A program made the position numbers and the translations under genes. A DNA stretch of 64,000 nucleotides from positions 128,082-192,081 of the forward strand of contig CALSNT010000020.1 in the NCBI GenBank assembly GCA_943787785.1, in the 5' to 3' direction. Below the pieces are notes generated by a model, which was not told the DNA's origin, searched no databases, and was given only the letters and a program-made list of their open reading frames with translations. The DNA comes from an uncultured Paracoccaceae bacterium (GTDB lineage Bacteria > Pseudomonadota > Alphaproteobacteria > Rhodobacterales > Rhodobacteraceae). Below, in pieces: positions 27,070-36,601 of the stretch (positions are counted from its first letter, which is position 1; each line of letters begins with the position of its first letter).

Positions 27070-27620
27070 TCCGCTCTGACGTATTGCGCGACATCGCGCC
27101 CATCATCCGTGACCATCTGGTCGTCTGCAACATCGGTCTGCCGTCGCAGGAATTACATCTGATCGATGACCAGCCGAGTAATTTCTACATGCTGGGAACC
27201 ATGGGGTTATCGTCTTCGATCGGCCTTGGCGTTGCTTTGGCGCAGGATAAGAAAGTGATCTCGATCGACGGCGACGGCTCAGTCCTGACCAATTTCGGCA
27301 CCTTGCCGACAATTGCCAACAATGTCGCCGACAACTTCATCCTGCTGATCATCGACAACGGCAGCTATGGTTCAACCGGCGATCAGCCGACCTATGCCGG
27401 GATGAAGACCTCCCTGACCGCCGTGGCGAAAGCTTGCGGGTGCGAGAACGTGGTGGAGTGCCAGGCCGAGGATACAGGCAGGGTGCTGCAAGAGGCGCTT
27501 GATGGGAACAAGATGACCATCATCGTCTGCAAATGCGAAAGCGGTAACATCAAGGTGCCGGTCATCACTATGGATCCAGTGGTGATCCGGGATCGGTTCA
27601 TGAAGACGGCTGCGGGATAA
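27066..27620 (+). CDS. comE: sulfopyruvate decarboxylase, beta subunit
   Basis: 184 residues; the diphosphate-binding half. The ThDP/Mg motif is seen as GDGSVLTNFGTLPTIANN (about residues 69-86), then FILLIIDNGSYGSTGDQPTY. Together with ComD it should yield sulfoacetaldehyde, normally taken by Xsc (sulfoacetaldehyde acetyltransferase) to sulfite and acetyl phosphate. Xsc is not in the window. The ATG overlaps comD, fixing equal translation. Confidence 0.9.
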   Translation: MIRSDVLRDIAPIIRDHLVVCNIGLPSQELHLIDDQPSNFYMLGTMGLSSSIGLGVALAQDKKVISIDGDGSVLTNFGTLPTIANNVADNFILLIIDNGSYGSTGDQPTYAGMKTSLTAVAKACGCENVVECQAEDTGRVLQEALDGNKMTIIVCKCESGNIKVPVITMDPVVIRDRFMKTAAG

Positions 27621-27697
27621 GGCGCAAGCCGGGCGGGGTGCCACCGGCATTTGAATCATGTTAATGGTGCCTTCGTCCCAACCGGCGGAGGCACCTC

Positions 27698-28732
27698 ATG
27701 ATATTCCGGCAACTTTTCGACAAGACCTCCAGCACTTATACCTACCTGATGGCCAGCCGTGCAGGCGGCGAGGCGCTGTTGATCGACCCGGTGTTCGAGA
27801 ATACCTCCAGATACCTGAAATTGCTGGAGGAACTCGACCTCAAGCTGGTCAAGGTCGTCGACACCCACATACATGCGGATCACGTCAGCGCCATGGGCGC
27901 GCTGCGCGACGCGACGCGCTGCGTCACGGTAATGGGCGAGCAATCGCCCGCCGAGGTCGTTTCGATGCGGGTGGCGGACAACGACAAACTGACCATTGAG
28001 GGGTTGAGCCTGACCGCGCTGCACACACCGGGGCACACCTCGGAGAGCTACAGTTTCCTGATGGATGACCGGGTGTTTACCGGCGACACCCTGTTGATCC
28101 GGGGCACCGGGCGGACGGATTTCCAGAACGGTGATCCTTACGATCAATATCACTCGCTGTTCGAGCGCCTTCTGAAACTGCCCGCACAGACGATGGTCTA
28201 TCCGGGGCATGACTATAAGGGCGATACGGTCAGCACGGTGGGCGAGGAGAAGGCGTTCAATCCGCGGCTTCAGGTGAAATCAGCCGATGAATACGCCGAG
28301 ATCATGAATAACCTGAACCTGGCCAATCCGGCGATGATGGATGTCGCCGTTCCGGAAAATATCAAGCAGGGACTGATGTTGTCGGCGCAGCACCGGGTTC
28401 CGGCGGTGGAAGTAGAGACGCTGTTGGCCGAATGGCCGGGCGTCGACGGCCATCTGGTCGATATTCGCGAAGAAGGGGAACGCCAGCGTCACGGCGCAAT
28501 TCCGGGTTCGATCCATGCGCCCTACGGGCGCTTCGATCAGTATTGCTGCGCCTCGGGCCCACTGGCCGGGCTGGCGCGCTCCAGCCGGATATTGCTCTAT
28601 TGCGCTGTCGGCGAGAGATCGACACTGGCCGTTGAAATCGCCGGTGAATTGGGGTTGAAGAATGTCGCTCATCTGCCCGGCGGCTTCACCGCCTGGGCGC
28701 AGGCGGGCGGCGCTGTTGAGCAGGTTGGCTGA
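27698..28732 (+). CDS. ETHE1-like metallo-hydrolase fused to a rhodanese domain
   Basis: 344 residues. N-terminal metallo-beta-lactamase fold: HIHADH at 57-62, H113, D130, H171; the RGTGRTDFQ and YPGHDYKG stretches are typical of persulfide dioxygenases (ETHE1/Blh). C-terminal rhodanese domain from about 235: DIREEGERQRHGAIPGS and the active Cys302 in YCAVGERS. Natural fusions of these two activities handle glutathione persulfide and make sulfite or thiosulfate. Preceded by GGAGG. Placement 77 bases after comE ties it to sulfur released from sulfonates (inference). Confidence 0.88.
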   Translation: MIFRQLFDKTSSTYTYLMASRAGGEALLIDPVFENTSRYLKLLEELDLKLVKVVDTHIHADHVSAMGALRDATRCVTVMGEQSPAEVVSMRVADNDKLTIEGLSLTALHTPGHTSESYSFLMDDRVFTGDTLLIRGTGRTDFQNGDPYDQYHSLFERLLKLPAQTMVYPGHDYKGDTVSTVGEEKAFNPRLQVKSADEYAEIMNNLNLANPAMMDVAVPENIKQGLMLSAQHRVPAVEVETLLAEWPGVDGHLVDIREEGERQRHGAIPGSIHAPYGRFDQYCCASGPLAGLARSSRILLYCAVGERSTLAVEIAGELGLKNVAHLPGGFTAWAQAGGAVEQVG

Positions 28733-28753
28733 GGTCGTAGCCGGAGGTTTCCC

Positions 28754-29923
28754 TTGATTTTCGACAATACGCTCGGCCAGTCGTGCCGCAATGAAGTGCT
28801 GCGCAATCCACTGGCAGATGCGGCGGCACCGTATGGAACCGCGCAGGCGGCGATTCTGAACGACGCCGCATTTGACGAGGCGCGCGCGACGATTAGCGGT
28901 TGGGAGGGATATGCACCGACCTCGCTGTGGCCATTGAACGCAACGGCAAAGGACGCCGGGGTTGCGGCAATCCATTACAAGGACGAAAGCACCCGATTCG
29001 GTCTGGGTAGTTTCAAGGCGCTGGGTGGGGCTTACGCGGTAGATCGGTTGTTGAAACGCGAAGGGCGACCAGCCGCTGAGATCACCGTTTGCTGTGCCAC
29101 CGACGGCAACCACGGGCGATCCGTCGCCTGGGGTGCGCGCACCTTCGGGGCAGCATGCGTGATCTTCATCCATGCGGGCGTCAGTGAGGCGCGCAAGGCG
29201 GCGATTGAGGCCTATGGCGCAACTGTCATCCGCACGCCAGGCAACTACGATGACAGCGTCAGAATCGCGCAGGAGCAGGCGGCTGGGAATGGCTGGTTCG
29301 TGGTCTCGGACACCTCGTATCCCGGCTACACCGAGGTCCCAAAAGATGTGATGCAGGGTTATGAGGTGATGGCAGCCGAAGCGCTCGATGCCTTGACCGA
29401 GCCGCCAACACATATCTTTCTGCAAACCGGAGTCGGTGGAATGGCCGCCGCAGTTGCCGCCTTCGCGAAGCGGCGGTTTGGGGCGGACCGCCCGCAAATC
29501 GTGCTGGCAGACCCTGCGAATTCGGCCTGCTGGGTTGAGAGCCTGCGGGCCGGCGAACCCAGGGCGATACACGGCGACCTCGACACGCTGATGGCCGGGT
29601 TGGCCTGCGGCGAGGTTTCTCTATTGGCGTGGGAGATTCTGCGCGAGACTGCGGATGCCGTGGTCTCGGTTGAGGACGCCGATGCGACGGCGCTGATGCG
29701 GGCCTTAGCGCGACCCGAAAACGGGGGCATCGTTGCGGGTGAGTCGGCGGTAGCGGGGCTTGCAGCCGCGCTGGCAACGGTTGCCCATGATCCCGCGCGT
29801 GCGGCGTTGGGGCTGACCAAGGACTCTCGAATTCTGGTGTTCGGGACCGAGGGTGATACGGATGCTGCTCTGTATCAGGAGATCGTTGGGCAGTCAGGCG
29901 CGCAGGTGATCGCTGCGCGCTGA
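28754..29923 (+). CDS. diaminopropionate ammonia-lyase-like PLP enzyme
   Basis: 389-residue fold-type II PLP enzyme. The PLP lysine is in GLGSFKALGGAYA (about 85-97), preceded by HYKDESTRF; ATDGNHGRSVAWGA and the glycine-rich phosphate loop QTGVGGMAAAVAAF follow. These match diaminopropionate ammonia-lyase (DapAL), which makes pyruvate and two ammonia from 2,3-diaminopropionate. Starts at TTG (28754) after GGAGG. Because it lies at the end of a sulfonate operon, a beta-substituted alanine such as cysteate cannot be excluded as substrate. It converges on the aminotransferase gene with a 3-base gap. Confidence 0.86.
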   Translation: MIFDNTLGQSCRNEVLRNPLADAAAPYGTAQAAILNDAAFDEARATISGWEGYAPTSLWPLNATAKDAGVAAIHYKDESTRFGLGSFKALGGAYAVDRLLKREGRPAAEITVCCATDGNHGRSVAWGARTFGAACVIFIHAGVSEARKAAIEAYGATVIRTPGNYDDSVRIAQEQAAGNGWFVVSDTSYPGYTEVPKDVMQGYEVMAAEALDALTEPPTHIFLQTGVGGMAAAVAAFAKRRFGADRPQIVLADPANSACWVESLRAGEPRAIHGDLDTLMAGLACGEVSLLAWEILRETADAVVSVEDADATALMRALARPENGGIVAGESAVAGLAAALATVAHDPARAALGLTKDSRILVFGTEGDTDAALYQEIVGQSGAQVIAAR

Positions 29924-29926
29924 CCC

Positions 29927-31240
29927 TCAAATGTCGATGGCTGTGGCCAGCTTGTCGACAAGTTCGTCGATTTGGGCATCCTCAATAATGAATGGTGGGG
30001 CGAGGAGGACGTGATCGCCGGTTTTGCCGTCGATGGTCCCGCTCATCGGATAGCAGATCATCCCGGCCTCGAACGCGCGGGTTTTCACCGCCGCCGCGAT
30101 TTTGCGGGCCGGATCGAAGGGGGTCTTGGCATCGCGGTCAGCGACAAGCTCGACACCCCAGAACAGTCCGCGCCCACGGATATCGCCGACATGGGGGTGC
30201 TGTCCAAAGCGGGCGCGCAGCGCATCCTCAAGCTTTGCACCTTGCGCGTTCACCCGTTCAATCAGCCCGCGTTCCAGAATTGCCGAGACCACAGCGACGC
30301 CTGCGGCCGCAGCCGTCGGATGGGCCTGATACGTGTGGCCGTGCTGAAAAAACCCGCTGCCGGCGCTGATGGCGTCATAGATCTGGGCACTGCAGAGCAT
30401 GGCTCCGATGGGCTGATAGCCACCACCTAAGCCTTTGGCGATGCACACGATATCCGGAGCGACACCATCCTGTTCGCAGGCGAACAGCGACCCGGTGCGC
30501 CCCATGCCGCACATCACCTCATCCAAAATCAGAAGTATGCCGTACTGATCGCAGATCTCGCGGGTACGTTTGAAATAGCCGGGAGCGGCGACCACTGCGC
30601 CCGTTGTTGCCCCGACGACCGGTTCGGCAATGAACGCCATGACGGTGTCCGGGCCGAGGCGCAGCAATTCCTCCTCCAACGCATTTGCGGCGCGCAATCC
30701 GTAGTCTTCAGGTGATTCATCCTCGCGGCGCAGACGATACTCGTAGCAGGGATCGATGTGGCTGACATCGATCAGCAGCGGACCGAATTGGGCACGCCGC
30801 CATTCGTTTCCTCCGGCCGATAGCGCGCCGATGGTGTTGCCGTGATAGCTCTGCTTGCGCGCGATCAGGCGCCCCCGGTTCGGTTGGCCTTTCTCAACGA
30901 AATACTGACGCGCAAGCTTGATCGCGGCCTCGGTCGCCTCCGAGCCGCCGGACACCAGATAGACCCGGTCGATGTCTTTGGGGGCATTGGCAATCAGCAG
31001 GTCGGCCAGCGACTCGGCCGGTTCGGACGTAAAAAACCCGGTATGGGCGTAGGCCAGCTGGTCTAGCTGTGCCTTGACCGAGTCAATAACCGCGCGGTCG
31101 CCGTGGCCAAGGCAGGATACGGCCGCGCCGCCTGACGCATCCAGGTAGTGCTTGCCCGACGCATCGGTCAGGTAGCAGCCCTGCCCGGACACCGCGACAG
31201 GCGGAAGTGATTTCGTGTGGCGCGGGAAGATATGCGACAT
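29927..31240 (-). CDS. class III (omega) aminotransferase
   Basis: 437-residue PLP enzyme. SGGSEATEAAIKLARQYF (cofactor phosphate site), DEVMCGMGRTG (Asp holding the pyridine nitrogen) and CIAKGLGGGYQPIGAML (PLP lysine) are clear. Class III members move amino groups from terminal amines or beta-amino acids to pyruvate or 2-oxoglutarate. It is the last gene of the leftward block C-N hydrolase, decarboxylase, ATP-grasp, C45 hydrolase, so the amine made or released there is a plausible substrate. No frameshift. Confidence 0.9.
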   Translation of the reverse strand: MSHIFPRHTKSLPPVAVSGQGCYLTDASGKHYLDASGGAAVSCLGHGDRAVIDSVKAQLDQLAYAHTGFFTSEPAESLADLLIANAPKDIDRVYLVSGGSEATEAAIKLARQYFVEKGQPNRGRLIARKQSYHGNTIGALSAGGNEWRRAQFGPLLIDVSHIDPCYEYRLRREDESPEDYGLRAANALEEELLRLGPDTVMAFIAEPVVGATTGAVVAAPGYFKRTREICDQYGILLILDEVMCGMGRTGSLFACEQDGVAPDIVCIAKGLGGGYQPIGAMLCSAQIYDAISAGSGFFQHGHTYQAHPTAAAAGVAVVSAILERGLIERVNAQGAKLEDALRARFGQHPHVGDIRGRGLFWGVELVADRDAKTPFDPARKIAAAVKTRAFEAGMICYPMSGTIDGKTGDHVLLAPPFIIEDAQIDELVDKLATAIDI

Positions 31241-31258
31241 GGCCGGTATCCTTTCGGG

Positions 31259-32230
31259 TCAGGCAGCGCCCGGAATTTGCACCCGGCGTCCGCCTTGCTG
31301 GAAGTCATAGAGAGACAGCGGCCAGTTTGTTCCGGGCCAGCGGACATCCATCTGGCGCTTTCGCGGCCGGTAGACGGCAGTGTAGAGGGTGCCGAAACCA
31401 GCCTCGAACGCTGTGGAATAAAGCGGAGGTTTCAGGAAGGCACCGATGAATTTCTCCTCAGGGTCCCGGTGCAGCGTGAGGCGTTGGAGCAGGAACCGTT
31501 CACGTTCGACTGTTGCAGTGAACCGCGCATGGCTGACCCATTCGACGCTGTCCTGATGGTTAGTCGCCACTGCCGCGTGAGTGATTTTCGTCGGCCTGTC
31601 CGGGGCCATCATCGCGGTCAGGTAATTGCGGCGCTTGTCCAGCACGGTGACGTTGTAACTCATGTGGGTCGGCACGCGGGCCAGTACCGCGCCCGCCTGT
31701 TCGGCGGTGTCACAGGTTTGCAGGACATAACGCAGGATCAGCGGCACGCCAAAGCCGTCCCCGACAACGCGACGGCCACCGAAGGTCAGCGAGATGGCGA
31801 GGCCTGCGTCGTTCATCCCATCAACCAGCCCCCAGAGGCCATCACTTGTGCCCATCACCTTCCGGCCCCGCCAGCCGGTATGCAGGATCAGGCTGTCGAA
31901 GGCGTTTGGGGCGTAGTCATAGTTGCGGACCAGCACCGGTTCCCTGCCCGGCCAGATCGCCTGACTGCACCCGGACAGGTAGGGCGGCGGGCAATAGAAG
32001 CTGAGGAACCTTGCCGCCAGATCACTGCCCCCGGCCTTTTCACAGAGTTCGTCGTATAGCGGGACGAGTTCGGGCATATGGGTCTGCAAAGCCCGGCGAC
32101 CTTCAAGATAAGTGGGGCGGGCAGGCTCACCCTCGCCCAGCCACCAACGTTTATAGTCGGGCCAATATTCCTGAAACAGCCCGGCCCAAACTGGGCCAGG
32201 CTGCTCCTCGGAAATGGCGCGCCACATCAT
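31259..32230 (-). CDS. C45-family (acyl-CoA:6-APA acyltransferase-like) Ntn hydrolase
   Basis: 323 residues. The region LSGCSQAIWPG (Cys88) followed by VLVRNYDYAPN is the Ntn-type nucleophile and Arg-Asn pair of C45 peptidases/choloylglycine-hydrolase relatives; TSDGLWGLVDGMNDAGLAIS and the later ATNHQ also fit. Such enzymes mature by cutting before the cysteine, then hydrolyse or form amide bonds on acylated amines. It lies 17 bases after the ATP-grasp gene and 18 bases before the aminotransferase, implying one operon. Intact, unlike the three genes upstream. Substrate unknown. Confidence 0.8.
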   Translation of the reverse strand: MMWRAISEEQPGPVWAGLFQEYWPDYKRWWLGEGEPARPTYLEGRRALQTHMPELVPLYDELCEKAGGSDLAARFLSFYCPPPYLSGCSQAIWPGREPVLVRNYDYAPNAFDSLILHTGWRGRKVMGTSDGLWGLVDGMNDAGLAISLTFGGRRVVGDGFGVPLILRYVLQTCDTAEQAGAVLARVPTHMSYNVTVLDKRRNYLTAMMAPDRPTKITHAAVATNHQDSVEWVSHARFTATVERERFLLQRLTLHRDPEEKFIGAFLKPPLYSTAFEAGFGTLYTAVYRPRKRQMDVRWPGTNWPLSLYDFQQGGRRVQIPGAA

Positions 32231-32246
32231 TTGTTCGATCCGCCAG

Positions 32247-33713
32247 CTACATTATCTTGAATGCAGGATCGGCAAGCGCCGGTCCGGCCTGAACCGACGG
32301 CAACGGCTTTCCGGACACCGATTGCTTGATGCCGTGAATCCATTTCTTAGCCCGTTCATTCAATTGGAAGCTCTTGGTCATCGATCGGCCACGCGTCACA
32401 AGAATCCCGATATCGGCCCCTTCGTAACGATAATCTCCCGGCTGCAGAATGCGCAGGAAGAACGCCTCGTTCTCGCTTTCCACCGCGCGGCGGTGGTAGT
32501 CGAAGCGGTCAAAAACAACGCGTCCGTCTTCCAGCATCTTGTAAATGCCGGTTTCCGGCACATCGGTGCAGATATCGAACGCTGTCATCAGTATGCTTGA
32601 TCACCATCTGCGACCAGCTGTCGATCATCGAGGGGTCGGCCCAACGGTTATTCAATTCGGTCGTATCCAGACTAGAATTTCTTTTTCGAGAATTCCAGCA
32701 AGTGGAACAGGAACAGCGGCGCGTCGGCGTGGGCGAAAGCCGCGTGATTGGTCATTGACGAACAGCCGGTAATCCGCGGGTTCAATTCACCCAACCAAAG
32801 ATCTCGCAGGTCTTTCTTGTCGATCAGGAAGTCCAGTTCGAAATAACCGCGATAACCTTCCTTGCGCAGCTGCTCGCCGAACTTGAATGTCAGTTCGCGG
32901 GCCCGTTGGCGCACCTTAGGTGGGAAAGCGGTCGAAAGGATTTCGTTACCGCACCAGCCGCCGCGATAGGGCGTCAGTTCCTTGAAGCCGACCAAGTTCG
33001 GTCATAAGCGGGCCAACGATAGTGCCTTCCTTGGTCGCGCAGGCTTCGATTGCCGAACCACGGCAATCAATGCGCTTCATGATCTTGATTTCGCCCTCTC
33101 CGATAATCTCGTGTTCATGCCGGCGGAAATCGGCCTCGGACTTGATGAAAAAGGTGGTGTGGCCGCTATCGCCGTAAGCGGATTGCAGCACCAAGTCATG
33201 TCCAATTCCGGCTTTTTCGCAGGTTTTCCGCAGATCTTCGTAGGATTTCACCTCGGGCAGGACATTCGGCACCGATGGCACGCCCGGCCTTGTTGCCGAT
33301 GCGTACCGTCTCGATCTTGTTGTCCATCGACTGTGCGCAGTTTTGCCTTTGGGAACCAGACGTCGGCACCGAGCTCCTTCGACAGACGTTCGGTTTCCTC
33401 GTCGAACATCAGGAAGACGAATTTCGGCTTTCCGCCGCGCCGCTTTACGAAGTCAATGACCTCTTTGTGCTGCAACAGGTAATTGTTGATATCCTCGATC
33501 GACTGGAACTCGGCATGCGGCTGCTCCGAGGGGCAGAACACGTTCGGGTGCTTACCGCCGTAGCAGTCGATATAGCAGATGTATTTAAAGTTCTCGCACC
33601 CACTCGTCCAGGCCGAGCAGATTGAAGTTGGTAGCGGAAATGAAATAGATCGGGTCTTCGTTCCGTGAAAGAACCGACGGATCTCCGAGATGTTCTTGAG
33701 AACTGTCTGTCAT
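32247..33713 (-). pseudogene. ATP-grasp ligase gene interrupted by frameshifts
   Basis: Reading through frames gives about 488 residues of an ATP-grasp (carboxylate-amine ligase/biotin carboxylase-like) protein: start DPIYFISATNFNLLGLDEW, then KYICYIDCYGGKHPNVF, DFVKRRGGKPKFVFLMFDEE, YGDSGHTTFFIKSEADF, GYFELDFLIDKKDLRDLW and LNPRITGCSSMTNHAAFAH (metal/ATP site), ending ALADPAFKIM. At least six frame changes are needed, e.g. an extra base near 33595, an extra G near 33290, an extra T near 33000 and an extra T in the TTCTAG near 32671. No missense-like decay is evident. The ATG (33713) overlaps the decarboxylase TGA. Either sequencing error or a very young pseudogene. Confidence 0.75.
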
Positions 33714-36451
33714 ATTTCACTCCCTCTTTTGTTATCGGTTTTTTTGTTTTGTGCCGTCATGTTTTTCGCAAGTTCTGGTGTAAACACGCGCAAGCCCAGA
33801 TCGGCGCGGTAACCGTGAATCTCGCTCACATCGAGCGCGACGCATGAATGCAAGGATTTCCGGGCTGATGACCTGTCCCGGCACCAGATCGGGAAGCCCG
33901 GCGGATAGGGAATAATGAATGAGGCCGAGACAACCTCGCCCGCTCTCCATCGCGCTTTCAGCGATCCTCAGCTCCAGATAATCGCAATTCTTTTCATCAT
34001 AGCTAGTGAAGAACGCGGTACGAATGTCACCTTCGGCGTGACGTCGTCCGGTCGGAACGCGTCGTGGAACCGACTGAAAGTCAGGCAATGGCGGCAGAGT
34101 CTTCCATCAGGTTCTTGACTCGACTGTTCGAAAGCCTTCCGCTCCATTTTGGACGCATCATCCAGCAGTCATCCAGATCGCGTGCGATCTTCAACCAAGA
34201 CCTCAATCAGATAGGCGACAGACGACCGGGTGGTGCCGATATTGGTCATGAACAGCACTGTGTTGCGCGACGTCTTGTTGATTTGGATGCCGTATTTGTC
34301 CATCAGGATCTCGGTCTTGAACGTGTCGCCGTCCCATCCGGTGCCGCCCACGGCCAGCGGTGACGCGGGTGGCATCCAGCACGAATTCGTCCTTTTCCCA
34401 GCAGTCCCAGATATCGGTCCAGCCCTGCTCGGGATCATAGTAGCTCGTCACCCCGCTTTCGCGATGCTCCTCGGGGATCATGTCGCCCGCGGTCAGCACC
34501 TTGAAGTATTTCTGCAGCAGCGGGTGGGTCGAATCGCGCGGCGCATCGACATGGCGGCCTCGACCTGGCGCTGCACGAACTCGAAACCCTCCAGTTCCAC
34601 CTGCCGGCGGCCAACATCCAGGAGGCAATGATCTGGTAGTTCGGCGAGGTCGAGGTGTGGGTCATGTAGGCTTCGTGGAAGCCTGCTCGACCTCGCCCTT
34701 GAAGTCCTGATCGTTGCACGTGGATCATCGAGCCCTGGCGCAAGCGACGTCAGCGTCTTGTGGGTCGATTGGGTGCAGTAAACCGCGACACGCGCGTTCG
34801 GTGGCGGGATCAGACGCGTGTTCAGCAGGTTCTCGTCATCGGCGCCTTCAAGCTCTTCTGCTGCGCCTCATAGGCTGCGCGTGGGCGTCGCTTTTAAGCG
34901 TTCGCGCAGCACGTTGGCTGCGTTCATCGCGGTGCGTTGGCGATAGGTCGGGCCGAACCGCGCGAAGGCGAACCAGGCTTCATCCCAAAGGAAAACCAGG
35001 TCCGGCTTGATCGCCAGGCACTCCTCCATCACCCGCTCGACGTTGTAGACGATGCCGTCGAAGGTGCAGTTCGTCAGCAGCAGCATGCGCACACGGTCAA
35101 GCTTTCCGGCGGCCTTCAGCTTCAGCAACTGATGCTTGATCTCGCGCAGCGGCACCGCGCCATACATCGAGTATTCGTTCAGCGGATAGCTGTCGAGATA
35201 GACAACCTGGCCCCGGCCAGCACCATGCCGTAGTGGTGCGATTTGTGGCAATCGCGGTCGACCAGAACGATGTCGCCGGGGCGCACCAGCGCCTGCACCA
35301 CGATCTTGTTGCAGGTCGAGGTGCCGTTGGTGGCAAAGAACGTCTGCTTGGACGCCAAACGCCCGGCTGGCCAGTTCCTGCGCCTCTTGATCGGACCGTG
35401 CGGTTCCAGCAGGCTGTCGAGGCCGCCAGAGGTGGCCGAGGTTTCAGCCAGAAAGATGTTGGGCCCGTAGAACGCGCCCATATCCTGGATCCAATGGACC
35501 GGTGATCGACTTGCCACGGCTGATCGGCATCGCGTGAAACACACCGGTCGGCTGCTTGGAATATTCGACAAGGGCGGTAAAGAACGGCGTCTTGATTTCG
35601 CGCCTGACCCACGGAGAATGTTGAGGTGCAGTTCCATGAAATCTTCCTGATTGTAGAAACACGCGGCACAATCCCCAGATCATGACCCTGCGATTTCCTC
35701 GACCGAGCGATCGGTCACAAGGTAGGCGTCCAACTCGGGGCGCACGCGCGCAATCAGGCGGCACAGTTCGGGGCCGTAGTTCTCGGGCAGAAGTGCCTCG
35801 AATCTCATCCTGCCGCCGCCCGGTTCAGATATTTGTGTCAGGATTTCTGATCGGTCTTGGACTTCAGTGTCAGACCGGGACGCACCACAACTGCCTGAAT
35901 GTTATGGTTGAACAGAACGGCAATCAGAGCGTCTTCCAGGCTGGGCACAACGACAGCTTCATAGGGAACGGATCTTCCGGGCGGCGCATCCGCGCGACGT
36001 TGGATTGCGCAGCCAGCGTTCCTGATGTTCGTTCACATCATCGACGATCAACACCTCGAAATAGGGTTTCGTACAGTCGCGCGCGCGTCCGGCGACAGCA
36101 GCGCTTCGTCTTCATGCTCTTCGTCGTCACAGAGTCACGCTCAAGCGGGATCGTACGGCGACGATAAGCCCCGGTGGTCAGCGCCCGCGTGATCGCCTTC
36201 ACTGAAAACGCCAAGTCGTCGTATTTCTTCGTGCTCAAACTGGCGGCGCATGTGGTCGAACGCCGCCATGCCCGGGAAAGGCCCAGTATGGCTCAATGAC
36301 GCGCAGGAGGCATCAAGCAAATCATCGGCTGTGTTATGCAGTCTTGTGCAGGCCGCCTTGTCGGACGGTCCGCGCGCCAAGGCTCCGGTGCATCCCGCAG
36401 CGCGCTCCAGCGATCGGATCGCAGCTGGATGGCGGAATAGTAGTCGCTCAT
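33710..36451 (-). pseudogene. Orn/Lys/Arg decarboxylase gene interrupted by frameshifts
   Basis: About 913 residues when frames are joined. It starts MSDYYSAIQLRSDRW (36451); an N-terminal receiver-like domain shows EVLIVDDVNEHQ. The PLP domain has FFATNGTSTCNKIVV, DIVLVDRDCHKSHHYGMVLA, LTNCTFDGIVYNVERVMEE, LVFLWDEAWFAFARF and STHK with the PLP lysine codon at 34757-34759. The C-terminal part includes FFTSYDEKNCDYLE and VPGQVISPEILAFMR, ending in a TGA that overlaps the ATP-grasp start. This matches fold-type I basic amino acid decarboxylases, which release CO2 from lysine, ornithine or arginine. Many single-base indels break it, about one per 100-200 bases; e.g. an extra T in ATGCGTCGCG near 33845 and an extra G near 33935. 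Confidence 0.75.
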
Positions 36452-36464
36452 CGGAATGCATCTG

Positions 36465-36601
36465 TCATTCCCTGCGTTTAGTGGCCGATCCTGCCGCCTG
36501 CCCAATCGCGGCACCGGATCGAGCAGTTAAATTCAGTCCGGTGTTCTTGCCTGCGAAGCCGCGACGTAGCGCTGTTCGCGGCCAGTTTGTTTCAATCTCA
36601 T
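36465..36601 (-). pseudogene. possible small ORF between hydrolase and decarboxylase
   Basis: An ATG at 36601 overlaps the hydrolase TGA (ATGA). The frame reads MRLKQTGREQRYVAASQART, then needs one added base to continue as LNLTARSGAAIGQAAG and stop at 36465. About 45 residues if joined; no family known. It lies in the frameshift-rich zone, so the break may be an error. Alternatively it is just leader sequence for the decarboxylase. Confidence 0.25.

Noticed and set aside
28280..29572. Leftward open frame of 430 codons
   Set aside because: Antisense to the MBL-rhodanese and DapAL-like genes, with no family features.
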